Origin: Hoyosella subflava DQS3-9A1
Lineage (GTDB): Bacteria; Actinomycetota; Actinomycetes; Mycobacteriales; Mycobacteriaceae
Assembly (NCBI RefSeq): GCF_000214175.1
Contig: NC_015564.1
Span: 3,038,001-3,102,000, forward strand
DNA length: 64,000 nt
Direction: 5' to 3'
The translations under genes and the position numbers were made by a program. Shown here piece by piece: positions 32,601-41,624 of the stretch. The stretch's first letter is position 1, and every line of letters begins with the position of its first letter. Below the pieces are notes generated by a model. It made no database searches. It was not told the origin of the DNA and saw nothing but the letters and a program-made list of their open reading frames with translations.

Positions 32601-34200
32601 CGGCGCCGTTCAGCAGGCGGACCTCGCGGCCGTCCCACCGTTTTCGCAGCCATCTGTCGTGTGTAGCGACAATCAGCGCGCCGGGAGCGGCATCGAAAGC
32701 ATCTTCGAGTTCCTCCACCAGCCGCAGGGACAGGTGATTGCTCGGTTCGTCGAGCAGCAAGACGTCGGGCGGGCTGGCGAGCAGGATCGCGAGTGCGAGT
32801 CTGCGCCGTTGCCCAACCGACAAATGCGCCACGGGTGATCGTGCTTGAGTCTCGCTCAGTAGGCCCAGTTCCATGAGGCTCGGCACGTCGTCTCCAGCGT
32901 GCTCCCGATAGACGCTTGACGCGCTGCGCTGCGCCCGGGCGAACGAGACGTCTTGAAGCAGCATTTTTCGGGTCACCCCGTCAGCCACCTCCACTGATCC
33001 GGACGTGGGGTGCAGGGTGCCCGCGAGCACACTCAGCAGCGTCGACTTCCCCGCTCCGTTCGGACCGGTCACCAGCAGACGTTCCGAACTGGTGATCTCG
33101 AGCGACTCGATCGTCAGCCTTCGCGGCACCACAATATCGGTCGCCGTCAGCGCCGGCTCCTCGATGACAGTGGCGCTTGTCAGGGACGCGCGGAATGTGA
33201 GGAGCTGCGACGGTGCCGCAACCTGGTCACGTTCCAGTTCGTCACGACGGCGCTGCGCATTGCGCACCCGTCGGGATACTTGTTTCTCGACCCGCCCGCC
33301 TAGGCGGTCGTAGCCGAGTTTGTTGTTGTCGCGCATCGGGCGGCCGTGACTGACCTCGCGCGCAGTGACGGTGACCGAGTGTTCCAGATCGTGCAGTTCC
33401 GCTTGTTCGGCCGCATACTGCTGCTCCCACCTGACGCGTTCCTTCTGCTTCTCGGACAGATAGTGCGAATAGCTGCCGCCATAGCGGGTCACGCCGCCGC
33501 GTGACGGATCGAGGTCAATCACCGTCGTGCACACCGCATCGAGGAAGGCACGGTCGTGGGACGCGAGCACTACTGTGCCGGGCAGCGTGCGCAAATGCTC
33601 CTCGACGAATACGGTGGCTGCATCGTCCAGGTGGTTTGTCGGCTCGTCGAGCAGGAGCGCACGTGGCTGCCGGATCAGCAGCACCGCGAGCGCGAGTCGG
33701 GACCGTTGCCCGCCAGAGATAGCCTGAAGGGACGTCGTCCGGGCGATCCCGCTGAGACCGAGCCGATCGAGGACCTTCTCAGCTCTGCTCTCAGCGTCCC
33801 ACAACCCGGCCGCTTCGGCGCGGGAGAGAAGGTCACCGTAGCGCGCGAGCACTACGGGATCATCCGGTTTCGCTGCGAGTTCAGCTGATGTGCGGGAAAG
33901 TTCGGCAGAGAGCTGCAGCGTGAGCGCCAGCGCGTCGTCGATTGCTTCCTGGAGGGTCGTCGCCGGCGAGTACGGCAGTTCCTGAGCGAGAAACCCCGAA
34001 TCCACCGGGCGCTCGAGGGTGCCGCCGTCAGGCTCTTCAACCCCCGCGAGCAGCCTGAGGAGCGTTGACTTCCCCGCGCCGTTCTCACCGACCAGTCCGA
34101 TGCGCTCACCTGGCGAAGCAGTGAGGCTCAGTCCATCGAGGACGCGGCGTCCATCATAAATCTTGACAAGATCAATTGCGCGCAGAATTTCGTGAGGCAT
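32572..34200 (-). CDS. ABC-F family ATP-binding protein
   Basis: A 542-aa ABC-F protein: two ABC cassettes, no membrane domain. Walker A sites are GENGAGKST (~38-46) and GPNGAGKST (~380-388). Signature and Walker B are ISGGQRSRLALA / LLLDEPTNHLDD and LSVGQRRRLALA / LLLDEPSNHLS. The linker between cassettes is charged and coiled (~240-325), as in ribosome-acting members that dislodge antibiotics. It resembles the actinobacterial antibiotic-resistance branch, though a housekeeping translation role cannot be excluded. ATG at 34200 is preferred (GGATGG upstream); GTG at 34206 is possible. Followed on the same strand, 120 bp upstream, by an ABC exporter pair. Confidence 0.9.
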   Translation of the reverse strand: MPHEILRAIDLVKIYDGRRVLDGLSLTASPGERIGLVGENGAGKSTLLRLLAGVEEPDGGTLERPVDSGFLAQELPYSPATTLQEAIDDALALTLQLSAELSRTSAELAAKPDDPVVLARYGDLLSRAEAAGLWDAESRAEKVLDRLGLSGIARTTSLQAISGGQRSRLALAVLLIRQPRALLLDEPTNHLDDAATVFVEEHLRTLPGTVVLASHDRAFLDAVCTTVIDLDPSRGGVTRYGGSYSHYLSEKQKERVRWEQQYAAEQAELHDLEHSVTVTAREVSHGRPMRDNNKLGYDRLGGRVEKQVSRRVRNAQRRRDELERDQVAAPSQLLTFRASLTSATVIEEPALTATDIVVPRRLTIESLEITSSERLLVTGPNGAGKSTLLSVLAGTLHPTSGSVEVADGVTRKMLLQDVSFARAQRSASSVYREHAGDDVPSLMELGLLSETQARSPVAHLSVGQRRRLALAILLASPPDVLLLDEPSNHLSLRLVEELEDAFDAAPGALIVATHDRWLRKRWDGREVRLLNGAAKEFVPLSA

Positions 34201-34319
34201 AGACACCCATCCGTAGGTACGGACAACCCGCCGGGCAGGTGATGCGCACAGCGGGAACGACAGGTGTCAGCTCTTCATGTCGTCGAGTGTGCCTGCGGTT
34301 CAGGCCGCACGCAAGTGGT

Positions 34320-36239
34320 TTATTCCGTGACTGCCGCGGCGAACTGACTCATGTACAGCCGGTGGTAGGCGCCGCGTGCTGCGATCAAGTCGTCGTGGGA
34401 GCCTTGTTCGACGATGCGCCCGTCCTCCATGACGAGAATGACGTCAGCGTCTCGAATGGTGGACAGCCGATGGGCGATCACAAATGCTGTGCGGTCGGCG
34501 CGAAGCCGCGCCATCGCTTGCTGGATCAGCAGTTCCGTCCGGGTATCCACGGACGACGTCGCCTCGTCGAGGATCAGGATCTGCGGCTCTGAGACGAACG
34601 CCCGCGCGATCGTGATGAGCTGCTGCTCCCCCACGCTGACGTTTCCGGACTCTTCATCGAGCACCGTGTCGTACCCGTCGGGCAGTGTGCGTGTGAACCG
34701 GTCAACGTAACTGTCTTTCGCCGCAGCGATCACCGCAGCGTCATCGATGATGTCCGCTCCGTACCGGATGTTGTCTCTGATGGACGCACCGAGGAGCCAC
34801 GTGTCTTGCAGGACCATTCCGATGCGGGAACGCAATTCGGCGCGACTCATTCGGCGGGTGTCGATACCGTCGATGCGGATCGATCCTGAATCGATGTCGT
34901 AGAAGCGCATCAACAGGTTCACCAGCGTCGTCTTTCCCGCGCCGGTAGGGCCGACGATAGCGACCATCTGCCCTGGCTCCACTGTCAGCGACAGGTCGTC
35001 GATGAGCGGCTGTCCGGGCAGGTACCGGAATGACACGCGGTCGAACTCGACGTGTCCACGCGGGTCGGCGACTATCTGCTCATCGACCGGGTCAGCGGTT
35101 TCCTCTTCGGCGTCGAGCAGTTCGAACACCCGCTCAGCCGAGGCGACGCCGGACTGCAGGACGCTCACCATAGACGCGAGTTGCGACAGCGGCTGCGTGA
35201 ACTGCCGTGAGTACTGGATGAAGGCCTGGACCTCGCCGAGGCTCATCGTCCCGCTGGCCACACGCATGCCGCCGAGCACTGCGACGAGAACATAGTTGAG
35301 GTTTCCCAGGAACTGGATCATCGGCATGACAAGCCCGGACAGGAACTGCGCTTTGAAGGCCGCTGCCTGCAGTTGCTCGTTGCGCGCATCGAACACCTGC
35401 TGTGCGTCATCCTCCCGCCCGTATGCGAGAACGAGTTCGTGGCCCGTATGCGTCTCTTCAACGTGCCCGTTGAGTTTGCCGGTGTGACGCCACTGCCCCG
35501 CGTAATGAGGCTGCGCCCGCCGCATGATGATTGCTGTCACTACTAGCGCGGCTGGCACCGTTAATAGAGCGATCACGGCGAGCAAGGGTGATATCCACAC
35601 CATCATCGCCAGCACTGCGACTACTGTGAGCAGCGAGTTCAACATCTGGCTGATCGTCTGCTGCAAGCTCTGTGAGAGATTGTCGATGTCGTTGGTGACA
35701 CGGCTCAACATGTCGCCACGCTGGTGCCGGTCAAAGTACACCAGCGGCAGCCGATGCACCTTCGCCTCCACATCTGTCCGCAACTGGCGGATGACGCTCT
35801 GCACCACGATGTTCAGGATGTACCCGGATGCCCAGGCGCATAGCGACGCCACTAGGTAGATCGCGAGCGCGAGGTACAGCACCCGCGCCAGCGCGCTGAA
35901 GTCGACACCTGCACCGGGGACAAGAGTCATTCCGGACACCATGTCCGCGAATGTGTCGCGTCCCTCGGCGCGGAGTTGCGCCACCGCTTCGTCACGGGTG
36001 AGCCCGGCGGGCAGATCGCGTCCGATCACACCGTTGAAGATGATGTCGGTGCCCCAGCCGAGGATGCGGGGGCCGATTGCGTTCAGCGCGACAGACGTGA
36101 CGGTGCAGGCGAGTACAGCGATCAGGGCGATCTTGCGCGGCACTAGCCGGCGAAACAAGCGCCGCACGGTGGGCACGAACTGGCTGGCGCGGTCGTTCGG
36201 GTTGCCCGGTGTGGTGGCGGGCGCCATGGGCCTGGTCAT
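34320..36239 (-). CDS. ABC exporter subunit (permease-ATPase), canonical ATPase site
   Basis: A 639-aa half-transporter: six membrane segments (~35-340) and a C-terminal ATPase with GPTGAGKTT (~430), signature VSVGEQQ in place of LSGGQ (~533) and LILDEATSSVD with the catalytic Glu. It forms a heterodimer with the upstream gene product (stop 10 bp before this ATG). Lengths and order resemble mycobacterial Rv1272c/Rv1273c as I recall them. ATG at 36239 has AGGAG upstream; the longer frame overlaps the neighbour. Substrate could be a lipid or drug. Confidence 0.9.
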   Translation of the reverse strand: MTRPMAPATTPGNPNDRASQFVPTVRRLFRRLVPRKIALIAVLACTVTSVALNAIGPRILGWGTDIIFNGVIGRDLPAGLTRDEAVAQLRAEGRDTFADMVSGMTLVPGAGVDFSALARVLYLALAIYLVASLCAWASGYILNIVVQSVIRQLRTDVEAKVHRLPLVYFDRHQRGDMLSRVTNDIDNLSQSLQQTISQMLNSLLTVVAVLAMMVWISPLLAVIALLTVPAALVVTAIIMRRAQPHYAGQWRHTGKLNGHVEETHTGHELVLAYGREDDAQQVFDARNEQLQAAAFKAQFLSGLVMPMIQFLGNLNYVLVAVLGGMRVASGTMSLGEVQAFIQYSRQFTQPLSQLASMVSVLQSGVASAERVFELLDAEEETADPVDEQIVADPRGHVEFDRVSFRYLPGQPLIDDLSLTVEPGQMVAIVGPTGAGKTTLVNLLMRFYDIDSGSIRIDGIDTRRMSRAELRSRIGMVLQDTWLLGASIRDNIRYGADIIDDAAVIAAAKDSYVDRFTRTLPDGYDTVLDEESGNVSVGEQQLITIARAFVSEPQILILDEATSSVDTRTELLIQQAMARLRADRTAFVIAHRLSTIRDADVILVMEDGRIVEQGSHDDLIAARGAYHRLYMSQFAAAVTE

Positions 36240-36249
36240 CGCGCTCCTA

Positions 36250-37974
36250 TCATTGGACCACCAGCTGTGACTCGACGGTCTCCCGATACTCGGCGCAGGT
36301 TTGAACAAGCTGGTCATGTGTACCGAGGCCGACGATGCGTCCGCCTTCGAGGACGAGGATCTGGTCGGCGTTTTTGATGGTGGCGATGCGCTGGCCGACG
36401 ATCAGGACGGCAGAGTTGCGCGTGTGCGGTTCGAGCGCGGCGCGCAATCGCGCGTCGGTGGCGACGTCGAGCGCTGAGAACGAGTCGTCGAAGAGGTAGA
36501 CGCTGGGTTTCCGGACTAGCGCACGGGCGATCGCGAGCCGCTGGCGCTGCCCGCCTGACACTGTCGTGCCACCCTGCGCCACGGCAGTGTCGAGGCCATC
36601 GGGCATCGCCTGAACGAAGCCTGCCGCCTGCGCGATCTCCAGCGCTTCCCAGAGTTCGCTGTCTGTGGCATCGGGCTTTCCGTAGCGCAGGTTCGACGCG
36701 ATAGTGCCCGAGAACAGGAAGGCCCGCTGCGGAATGTATCCCAACGATGATCGTAGAACCGAGGGGTCGAGGTCCCGGACATCGACCCCGCCGACGACCA
36801 CGGCACCGTTCGTCGCGTCTATCAGGCGCGGGATGAGGTGCATTACGGTAGATTTCCCGGATCCGGTCGCGCCGATGAGGGCCGTCGTCGTGCCGGGCGT
36901 GACCGTGAACGAAATGTTCTCGATGACTGGCTTTTCCGCGCCGGGGTAACAGAAGGTGGTGTCGCGGAATTCAACCGTGCCAGGAGTCGGCATTGCCGTG
37001 ACAGGGTCAGCCGGGTAGGTAATTGACGAGGGCGTGCTCAGCACTTCCATGATGCGGTCCGCGCAGACAGCCGCGCGCGGTACCTGTGACGCCATGAATG
37101 TGACGAACATGATGGACATCAGGATCAGCATCAAGTAGTTGATCATTGCTGTCAGTGAACCGACCTGCATTCGTCCAGCACTGATCTCGATGCCACCGAA
37201 CCAGATCACGCCGACAAATGTCACGTTCAATATCAGCATGACGGCGGGAAACGCGATCGCCAGTAGGCGGCCCACACGGAGCGCAGTGTCGGTGAGTTCG
37301 TTGTTGGCGTGGGCGAACCGCTTCATCTCCCAGGGTTCACGTACGAAAGCACGCACGACCCGCACCCCGGTGATCTGTTCGCGCAGCACCCGGTTCACGG
37401 TGTCGATTCGCGACTGCATGACCTGATAGGCCGGGATCATCTTCGCGATGATGAAACCCATCGTGAACGCGAGTGCGGGCACGCTCACGGCGATCAGCCA
37501 CGACAGCCGGATTTCCTCCCGCACAGCCATGATGATGCCGCCAACACACATCACTGGAGCCAGAACGAGCATGGTCAGCACCATCATGATCAGGGTCTGC
37601 ACCTGAAGGACATCGTTGGTGTTGCGGGTGATGAGCGACGGCGCCCCGAAGAGCCCCATCTCGCGGGCGGAGAACCCGCTGACGCGGCGGAACACATCCC
37701 GCCGCACCGCAGCCCCGACTGCGGTCGCTGTCTTCGCCGACAGATACACCGCACCAATCAGACAGACGATCTGCACTGCAGCCACGGCGAGCATCACGCC
37801 ACCAACCCGCACGATGTACGGGATGTCACCGCGGGTGACTCCGAAGTCGATGATGTCTGCATTCAGCCGGGGCAGAAACAGCGCAGCGAAGGCGCCGACG
37901 AACTGCAGCACGACAATTCCCGCGAGTGCCCTCCGATGCGCTGCTAGGTACGTTCTCAGTAGTGGAAGCAGCAC
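36250..37974 (-). CDS. ABC exporter subunit (permease-ATPase), degenerate ATPase site
   Basis: A 574-aa half-transporter with six membrane segments and an ATPase domain: GATGSGKST (~374), canonical signature VSGGQRQRLAIARAL (~475) but Walker B followed by Asp (LFDDSFSALD), not the catalytic Glu. Together with the partner, whose signature is altered but Walker B is intact, this gives one active and one degenerate nucleotide site, as in heterodimeric exporters such as LmrCD or TM287/288. GTG start at 37974; CGGAGG lies directly before it, closer than usual. Confidence 0.9.
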   Translation of the reverse strand: MLLPLLRTYLAAHRRALAGIVVLQFVGAFAALFLPRLNADIIDFGVTRGDIPYIVRVGGVMLAVAAVQIVCLIGAVYLSAKTATAVGAAVRRDVFRRVSGFSAREMGLFGAPSLITRNTNDVLQVQTLIMMVLTMLVLAPVMCVGGIIMAVREEIRLSWLIAVSVPALAFTMGFIIAKMIPAYQVMQSRIDTVNRVLREQITGVRVVRAFVREPWEMKRFAHANNELTDTALRVGRLLAIAFPAVMLILNVTFVGVIWFGGIEISAGRMQVGSLTAMINYLMLILMSIMFVTFMASQVPRAAVCADRIMEVLSTPSSITYPADPVTAMPTPGTVEFRDTTFCYPGAEKPVIENISFTVTPGTTTALIGATGSGKSTVMHLIPRLIDATNGAVVVGGVDVRDLDPSVLRSSLGYIPQRAFLFSGTIASNLRYGKPDATDSELWEALEIAQAAGFVQAMPDGLDTAVAQGGTTVSGGQRQRLAIARALVRKPSVYLFDDSFSALDVATDARLRAALEPHTRNSAVLIVGQRIATIKNADQILVLEGGRIVGLGTHDQLVQTCAEYRETVESQLVVQ

Positions 37975-38036
37975 CCTCCGAGCCTACGAGTACCCCGCTG
38001 ACCCAGTTCCCTGCACCCTGTTATTTTGACTGAGCT

Positions 38037-39497
38037 TTACGCTAGAGCGCGCTCGCCAGAGTCGGATTGCGGGTTTGCCAGACGTTCGGGCCGCAAGACT
38101 TCGTCAAGTTCGTGTGCGGTCAGCAGTCCACTCTCGAGCACCAGTGAGGTGACGCTGCGGCCGCTGGCGAGAGCCTGCCGGGCAATTGTGGTGGCCGCGT
38201 CGTAACCAATGAGCGGGTTGAGGACGGTGACGACCCCGATGCTTGCTTCGACCTGGGTGCGCAGATACTCCTTGTTGGCGGTGATTCCGTCGATGCAGAG
38301 ATCAGCCAGGCTGGTGCATGCCGAAGTGAGTGAAGTCAAACTGGCGAAGAGTGATCGCGCGATGATCGGTTCAAAGGCGTTCAGCTGCAACTGTCCTGCC
38401 TCGGCCGCCATCGTAATAGTGAGGTCATTACCGATAACGTCGAAGGCAACCTGGTTGACTACTTCCGGAATCACCGGGTTCACCTTTCCGGGCATGATGC
38501 TCGATCCCGCCTGCCGTGGGGGAAGATTGATTTCGGCGAAACCGGCTCTGGGCCCGGACGCCAACAGGCGCAAATCGTTGCAGACTTTCGAGAGCTTGAC
38601 TGCGACCCGCTTGAGCATTCCGGAGAACAGCACGAAAGCCCCGCAGTCCTGGGTTGCTTCGACGAGATTGCTCGACGTCACCAAGGGCAAACCGGTAATT
38701 CGCCGCAGGTGGGCGCAGACATTCGCTGCGTACTCACGATGGGTGTTGATACCCGTGCCGATCGCGGTCGCACCAAGGTTGATTTCGTGCAGGTGAACCA
38801 GCCCTTCGCGGATCCGGCGTTCGTCCTCATCCACCATCACCGCGTAGGTGCTGAACTCCTGACCTAGGGTCATTGGCACCGCGTCCTGCAGCTGGGTTCT
38901 GCCCATCTTCACTACATCATCGAACTCGGCGGCCTTGCGCTCCAGCGCGCGGCGGAGGTGCGCCATTGCTGACAGCAAACTCTGGGTGCCCTGGATGGTA
39001 GCGATCCGTATCGCGGTGGGATAAACGTCATTCGTCGACTGACCCATATTGACGTCCCCATTGGGGTGAATCGTGGAGTACTCGCCCCTATCGAGCCCGA
39101 GAATCTCCAGCGCGCGGTTGGCGATGACCTCGTTAGCGTTCATGTTCGTCGAGGTTCCGGCGCCACCCTGGATGACGTCCACAACGAATTGGTCCAGTAG
39201 TTGGCCCTGTTCGATGTTTTCGCAGGCCTGCTGGATTGCATCCTTTTTCGTTTGATCGATCAAGCCCAACTCGAAGTTCGCCAGGACGGCCGCGTGTTTA
39301 ATCTGCGCTAGCGCCCGAATGAGCAGCGGATACACGGAAATCGTCGTACCAGTGATCGAAAAGTTTTCTACCGCGCGGAGTGTCTGGATACCCCAGTACG
39401 CGGCAGCTGGGATCTTCCGGGCACCCATGAAGTCGGTTTCGGTTCTGGCGCCGATGGTTTCCAAGAGGGACGAAGCGGTCATGTGTGCCATTGCCAT
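38037..39497 (-). CDS. aspA: Aspartate ammonia-lyase
   Basis: A 486-aa member of the fumarase/aspartase superfamily, which interconverts L-aspartate with fumarate and ammonia. Signature loop GSSIMPGKVNP (~351-361) contains the catalytic Ser; TNMNANEVIANRALEILG (~117-134) and GRTQLQDAVPMTLGQEF (~205-221) are aspartase-type. It closes the minus-strand operon of the catabolic island; the D-2-hydroxyacid dehydrogenase stop is 55 bp upstream. ATG at 39497 is preferred with GAGAG upstream; further in-frame ATGs at 39491 and 39482 exist. It would channel aspartate nitrogen to ammonia and carbon to the TCA cycle. Confidence 0.92.
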   Translation of the reverse strand: MAMAHMTASSLLETIGARTETDFMGARKIPAAAYWGIQTLRAVENFSITGTTISVYPLLIRALAQIKHAAVLANFELGLIDQTKKDAIQQACENIEQGQLLDQFVVDVIQGGAGTSTNMNANEVIANRALEILGLDRGEYSTIHPNGDVNMGQSTNDVYPTAIRIATIQGTQSLLSAMAHLRRALERKAAEFDDVVKMGRTQLQDAVPMTLGQEFSTYAVMVDEDERRIREGLVHLHEINLGATAIGTGINTHREYAANVCAHLRRITGLPLVTSSNLVEATQDCGAFVLFSGMLKRVAVKLSKVCNDLRLLASGPRAGFAEINLPPRQAGSSIMPGKVNPVIPEVVNQVAFDVIGNDLTITMAAEAGQLQLNAFEPIIARSLFASLTSLTSACTSLADLCIDGITANKEYLRTQVEASIGVVTVLNPLIGYDAATTIARQALASGRSVTSLVLESGLLTAHELDEVLRPERLANPQSDSGERALA

Positions 39498-39552
39498 TGC
39501 TCTCAGTTCGCGAGGGTGATGATTGGGTAAAGCGATGTCGTGGGACGGGAAC

Positions 39553-40533
39553 TCACGCGGAGACAAACCCGAGGGCCTTGTCCACGACGTTCTGCAGAGG
39601 TGCGCCATTGCAATACCGCCGCAAATTGTCGACAAACAGCTGCCCGAGATCATCGAGGTAGTCGTCGGTGTCCCCACTCATATGTGGGGTGATGATGACG
39701 TTGTCCATGCCCCAGAGCGCGTGTCCTTCGGGTAATGGCTCGGGATGCACGACGTCGAGGGCGGCCCCCGCGATCCCGGCGGACGCCAATGCTCCCGTCA
39801 GAGCATCCGTATCCACCAGTTCTCCGCGTCCTACATTGATGAGGCTCGCGGTCGGTTTCATGGATGCTAGGACTTGGGCGCTGACTAAACCACGCGTTTC
39901 GGGAGTCAGCGGGGCTGCAAGCACGAGGTAGTCATAGTCGCGGACAACGCTGGCCAGATCTCTGGAGCTATGAATCTGACGGAAATCGCCATCACCACTC
40001 CTGCTAGACCGGCCGGCGCCGCTGACCTCGATGCCCACAGCCTCGAATAGGCGCGCGATTTCGCGGCCGATAGATCCGGTGCCGACCACCAGTGCGGACT
40101 GCCCCTGAAGCTTCCGAGTTGTGCGGTGCCGCCAGCGGTGTTGCTGCTGCAGCCGGAACGAGGTCTGCGCATCCTTGGCCATGTCCAGGACGAATCCGAG
40201 CGCGAATTCGGCGATGGCCCGACTCAGGACGCCCCGGGAGTTGGTGTAGGCGATGTCGCTGCGGATCAGTTCGTCGAACAGGAGTTGGCTGACACCCGCC
40301 GCCGAAACATGAACCCAGCGCAGGGACGCGGCCGCATCCCAGTTTTCCCGCAAGGCAGGCGAGAATGAGTGCCATTGGTACAACACATCCGCGCCGTCGA
40401 GGGCCTTGGCGAGGCCGTCGGCTGTGGTCAGCCGAACGTCGGATAGCTCCTCGATCTCCGCCAGCCGGGGCGGCAGGGCCTCCCGGTAGAGGACGGCGAC
40501 GATCGGGCGGGTGCGTTCCGCTGCCGTGGTCAT
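39553..40533 (-). CDS. D-2-hydroxyacid dehydrogenase family protein
   Basis: A 326-aa NAD-dependent dehydrogenase of the D-isomer 2-hydroxyacid family. The Rossmann motif is VVGTGSIGREIARLFEAVG (~145-163). The catalytic trio is suggested by the NVGRGELVDT Arg region (~238), a Glu in VVHPEPLPEGHALWG and the His in TPHMSGD (~290). The hydrophobic N terminus ties to GhrA-like members. Its substrate is unknown; hydroxypyruvate, glyoxylate or a dicarboxylic 2-oxoacid would suit the neighbours. Start overlaps the upstream dehydrogenase stop by 4 bp. Confidence 0.88.
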   Translation of the reverse strand: MTTAAERTRPIVAVLYREALPPRLAEIEELSDVRLTTADGLAKALDGADVLYQWHSFSPALRENWDAAASLRWVHVSAAGVSQLLFDELIRSDIAYTNSRGVLSRAIAEFALGFVLDMAKDAQTSFRLQQQHRWRHRTTRKLQGQSALVVGTGSIGREIARLFEAVGIEVSGAGRSSRSGDGDFRQIHSSRDLASVVRDYDYLVLAAPLTPETRGLVSAQVLASMKPTASLINVGRGELVDTDALTGALASAGIAGAALDVVHPEPLPEGHALWGMDNVIITPHMSGDTDDYLDDLGQLFVDNLRRYCNGAPLQNVVDKALGFVSA

Positions 40534-41624
40534 GACACCGGTGATGGCGTGGGGTACGCCTGGCTCGCGGCGAGGGTATCGATGGCGGACAGCACACCTG
40601 ACGTGAACTCCGCGGTCGACGATGGCCCTCCGACGTCACGGGTGCCGAGGCCGTCTCGCAGGGCCGACTCGAACGCTGACTGAAGGTGGGTCGCTGCCTC
40701 AATGTGGCCGAGGTGTTCGAGCATCATCGCTCCTGACCAGATCTGTCCGACCGGGTTTGCCAGGCCCTTCCCCGCGATATCCGGAGCCGATCCGTGCACC
40801 GGCTCGAACAGCGACGGGAATTCGCCCTCCGGATTCAGGTTGGCGCTGGGCGCCAACCCGATGGAGCCGGTGACGGAGCTTCCAAGATCAGAAAGAATGT
40901 CCCCCAGCAGATTAGACGCAACAATGACATCGAAAGTCCAGGGTTTGAGGACTAAATGTGCCGCCAAGGCGTCCACGAGCTCACTGGTGACACTCACCTC
41001 GGGATACAGCCGGGCAGTCTCGGCTACGATCTCGTCCCAGAACGGCATGGTGTGGATAATTCCGTTGCTCTTGGTGGCTGACGTCAGCCGCCCCGAACGG
41101 GACGCCGCCAGAGAGGCAGCGTAGCGCGCTACCCGAGAGACTCCGAGTCGGGTGAATATGGTCTCTTGGACTGCCGTCTCCTGCGGCAGCCCACGGTACA
41201 TTCGACCGCCGACCTCCGAGTACTCCCCTTCGTTGTTCTCCCTGACGATCAGGAGGTCGATGGGCTGCGCAGCCTTAAGAGGCGACGCGACCCCAGCGAG
41301 AGTTTTCACGGGACGAAGGTTGATGTACTGCTGGAATTCCCGACGGATGGGGATCAGCAAGCCCCAGAGTGATTCTGCGTCCGGCACTTCTGGTGAGCCA
41401 ACTGCCCCCAGAAAGATCGCCTGGTGTGCGGCGAGCTGCTCCAGCCCGTCGACGGGCATCATCCGGCCATGCTGAAGGTAGTACTCGGAGCCCCAGTCGA
41501 AATACGTGAACCTCAAGTCCAGAGTATGAAGTTCTGCGATTCGCTCCAAGCATGCGATCGCCGCGGGGACCACTTCTTTCCCGATGCCGTCACCGGCGAT
41601 TACTGCGATTCTCTGCGTGGTCAT
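40530..41624 (-). CDS. Isocitrate/isopropylmalate-type dehydrogenase (tartrate/D-malate branch)
   Basis: A 364-aa beta-decarboxylating dehydrogenase. Family motifs: AVIAGDGIGKEVVPAA (~7-22), LLIVRENNEGEYSEVGG (~128-144) and the substrate-binding NLLGDILSDLGSSVTGSIG (~243-261). The FDWGSEYYLQHGRMMP stretch (~43-58) matches tartrate dehydrogenase/decarboxylase and D-malate dehydrogenase rather than LeuB. It would oxidise and decarboxylate a 2-hydroxy diacid with NAD. It overlaps both operon neighbours by 4 bp. Confidence 0.88.
   Translation of the reverse strand: MTTQRIAVIAGDGIGKEVVPAAIACLERIAELHTLDLRFTYFDWGSEYYLQHGRMMPVDGLEQLAAHQAIFLGAVGSPEVPDAESLWGLLIPIRREFQQYINLRPVKTLAGVASPLKAAQPIDLLIVRENNEGEYSEVGGRMYRGLPQETAVQETIFTRLGVSRVARYAASLAASRSGRLTSATKSNGIIHTMPFWDEIVAETARLYPEVSVTSELVDALAAHLVLKPWTFDVIVASNLLGDILSDLGSSVTGSIGLAPSANLNPEGEFPSLFEPVHGSAPDIAGKGLANPVGQIWSGAMMLEHLGHIEAATHLQSAFESALRDGLGTRDVGGPSSTAEFTSGVLSAIDTLAASQAYPTPSPVS

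Noticed and set aside
34207-34319. Tiny leader ORF (Met-Lys-Ser-stop) before the ABC-F gene for translation attenuation
   Set aside because: Three codons with no Shine-Dalgarno and only a 5-bp hairpin nearby; chance is likely.
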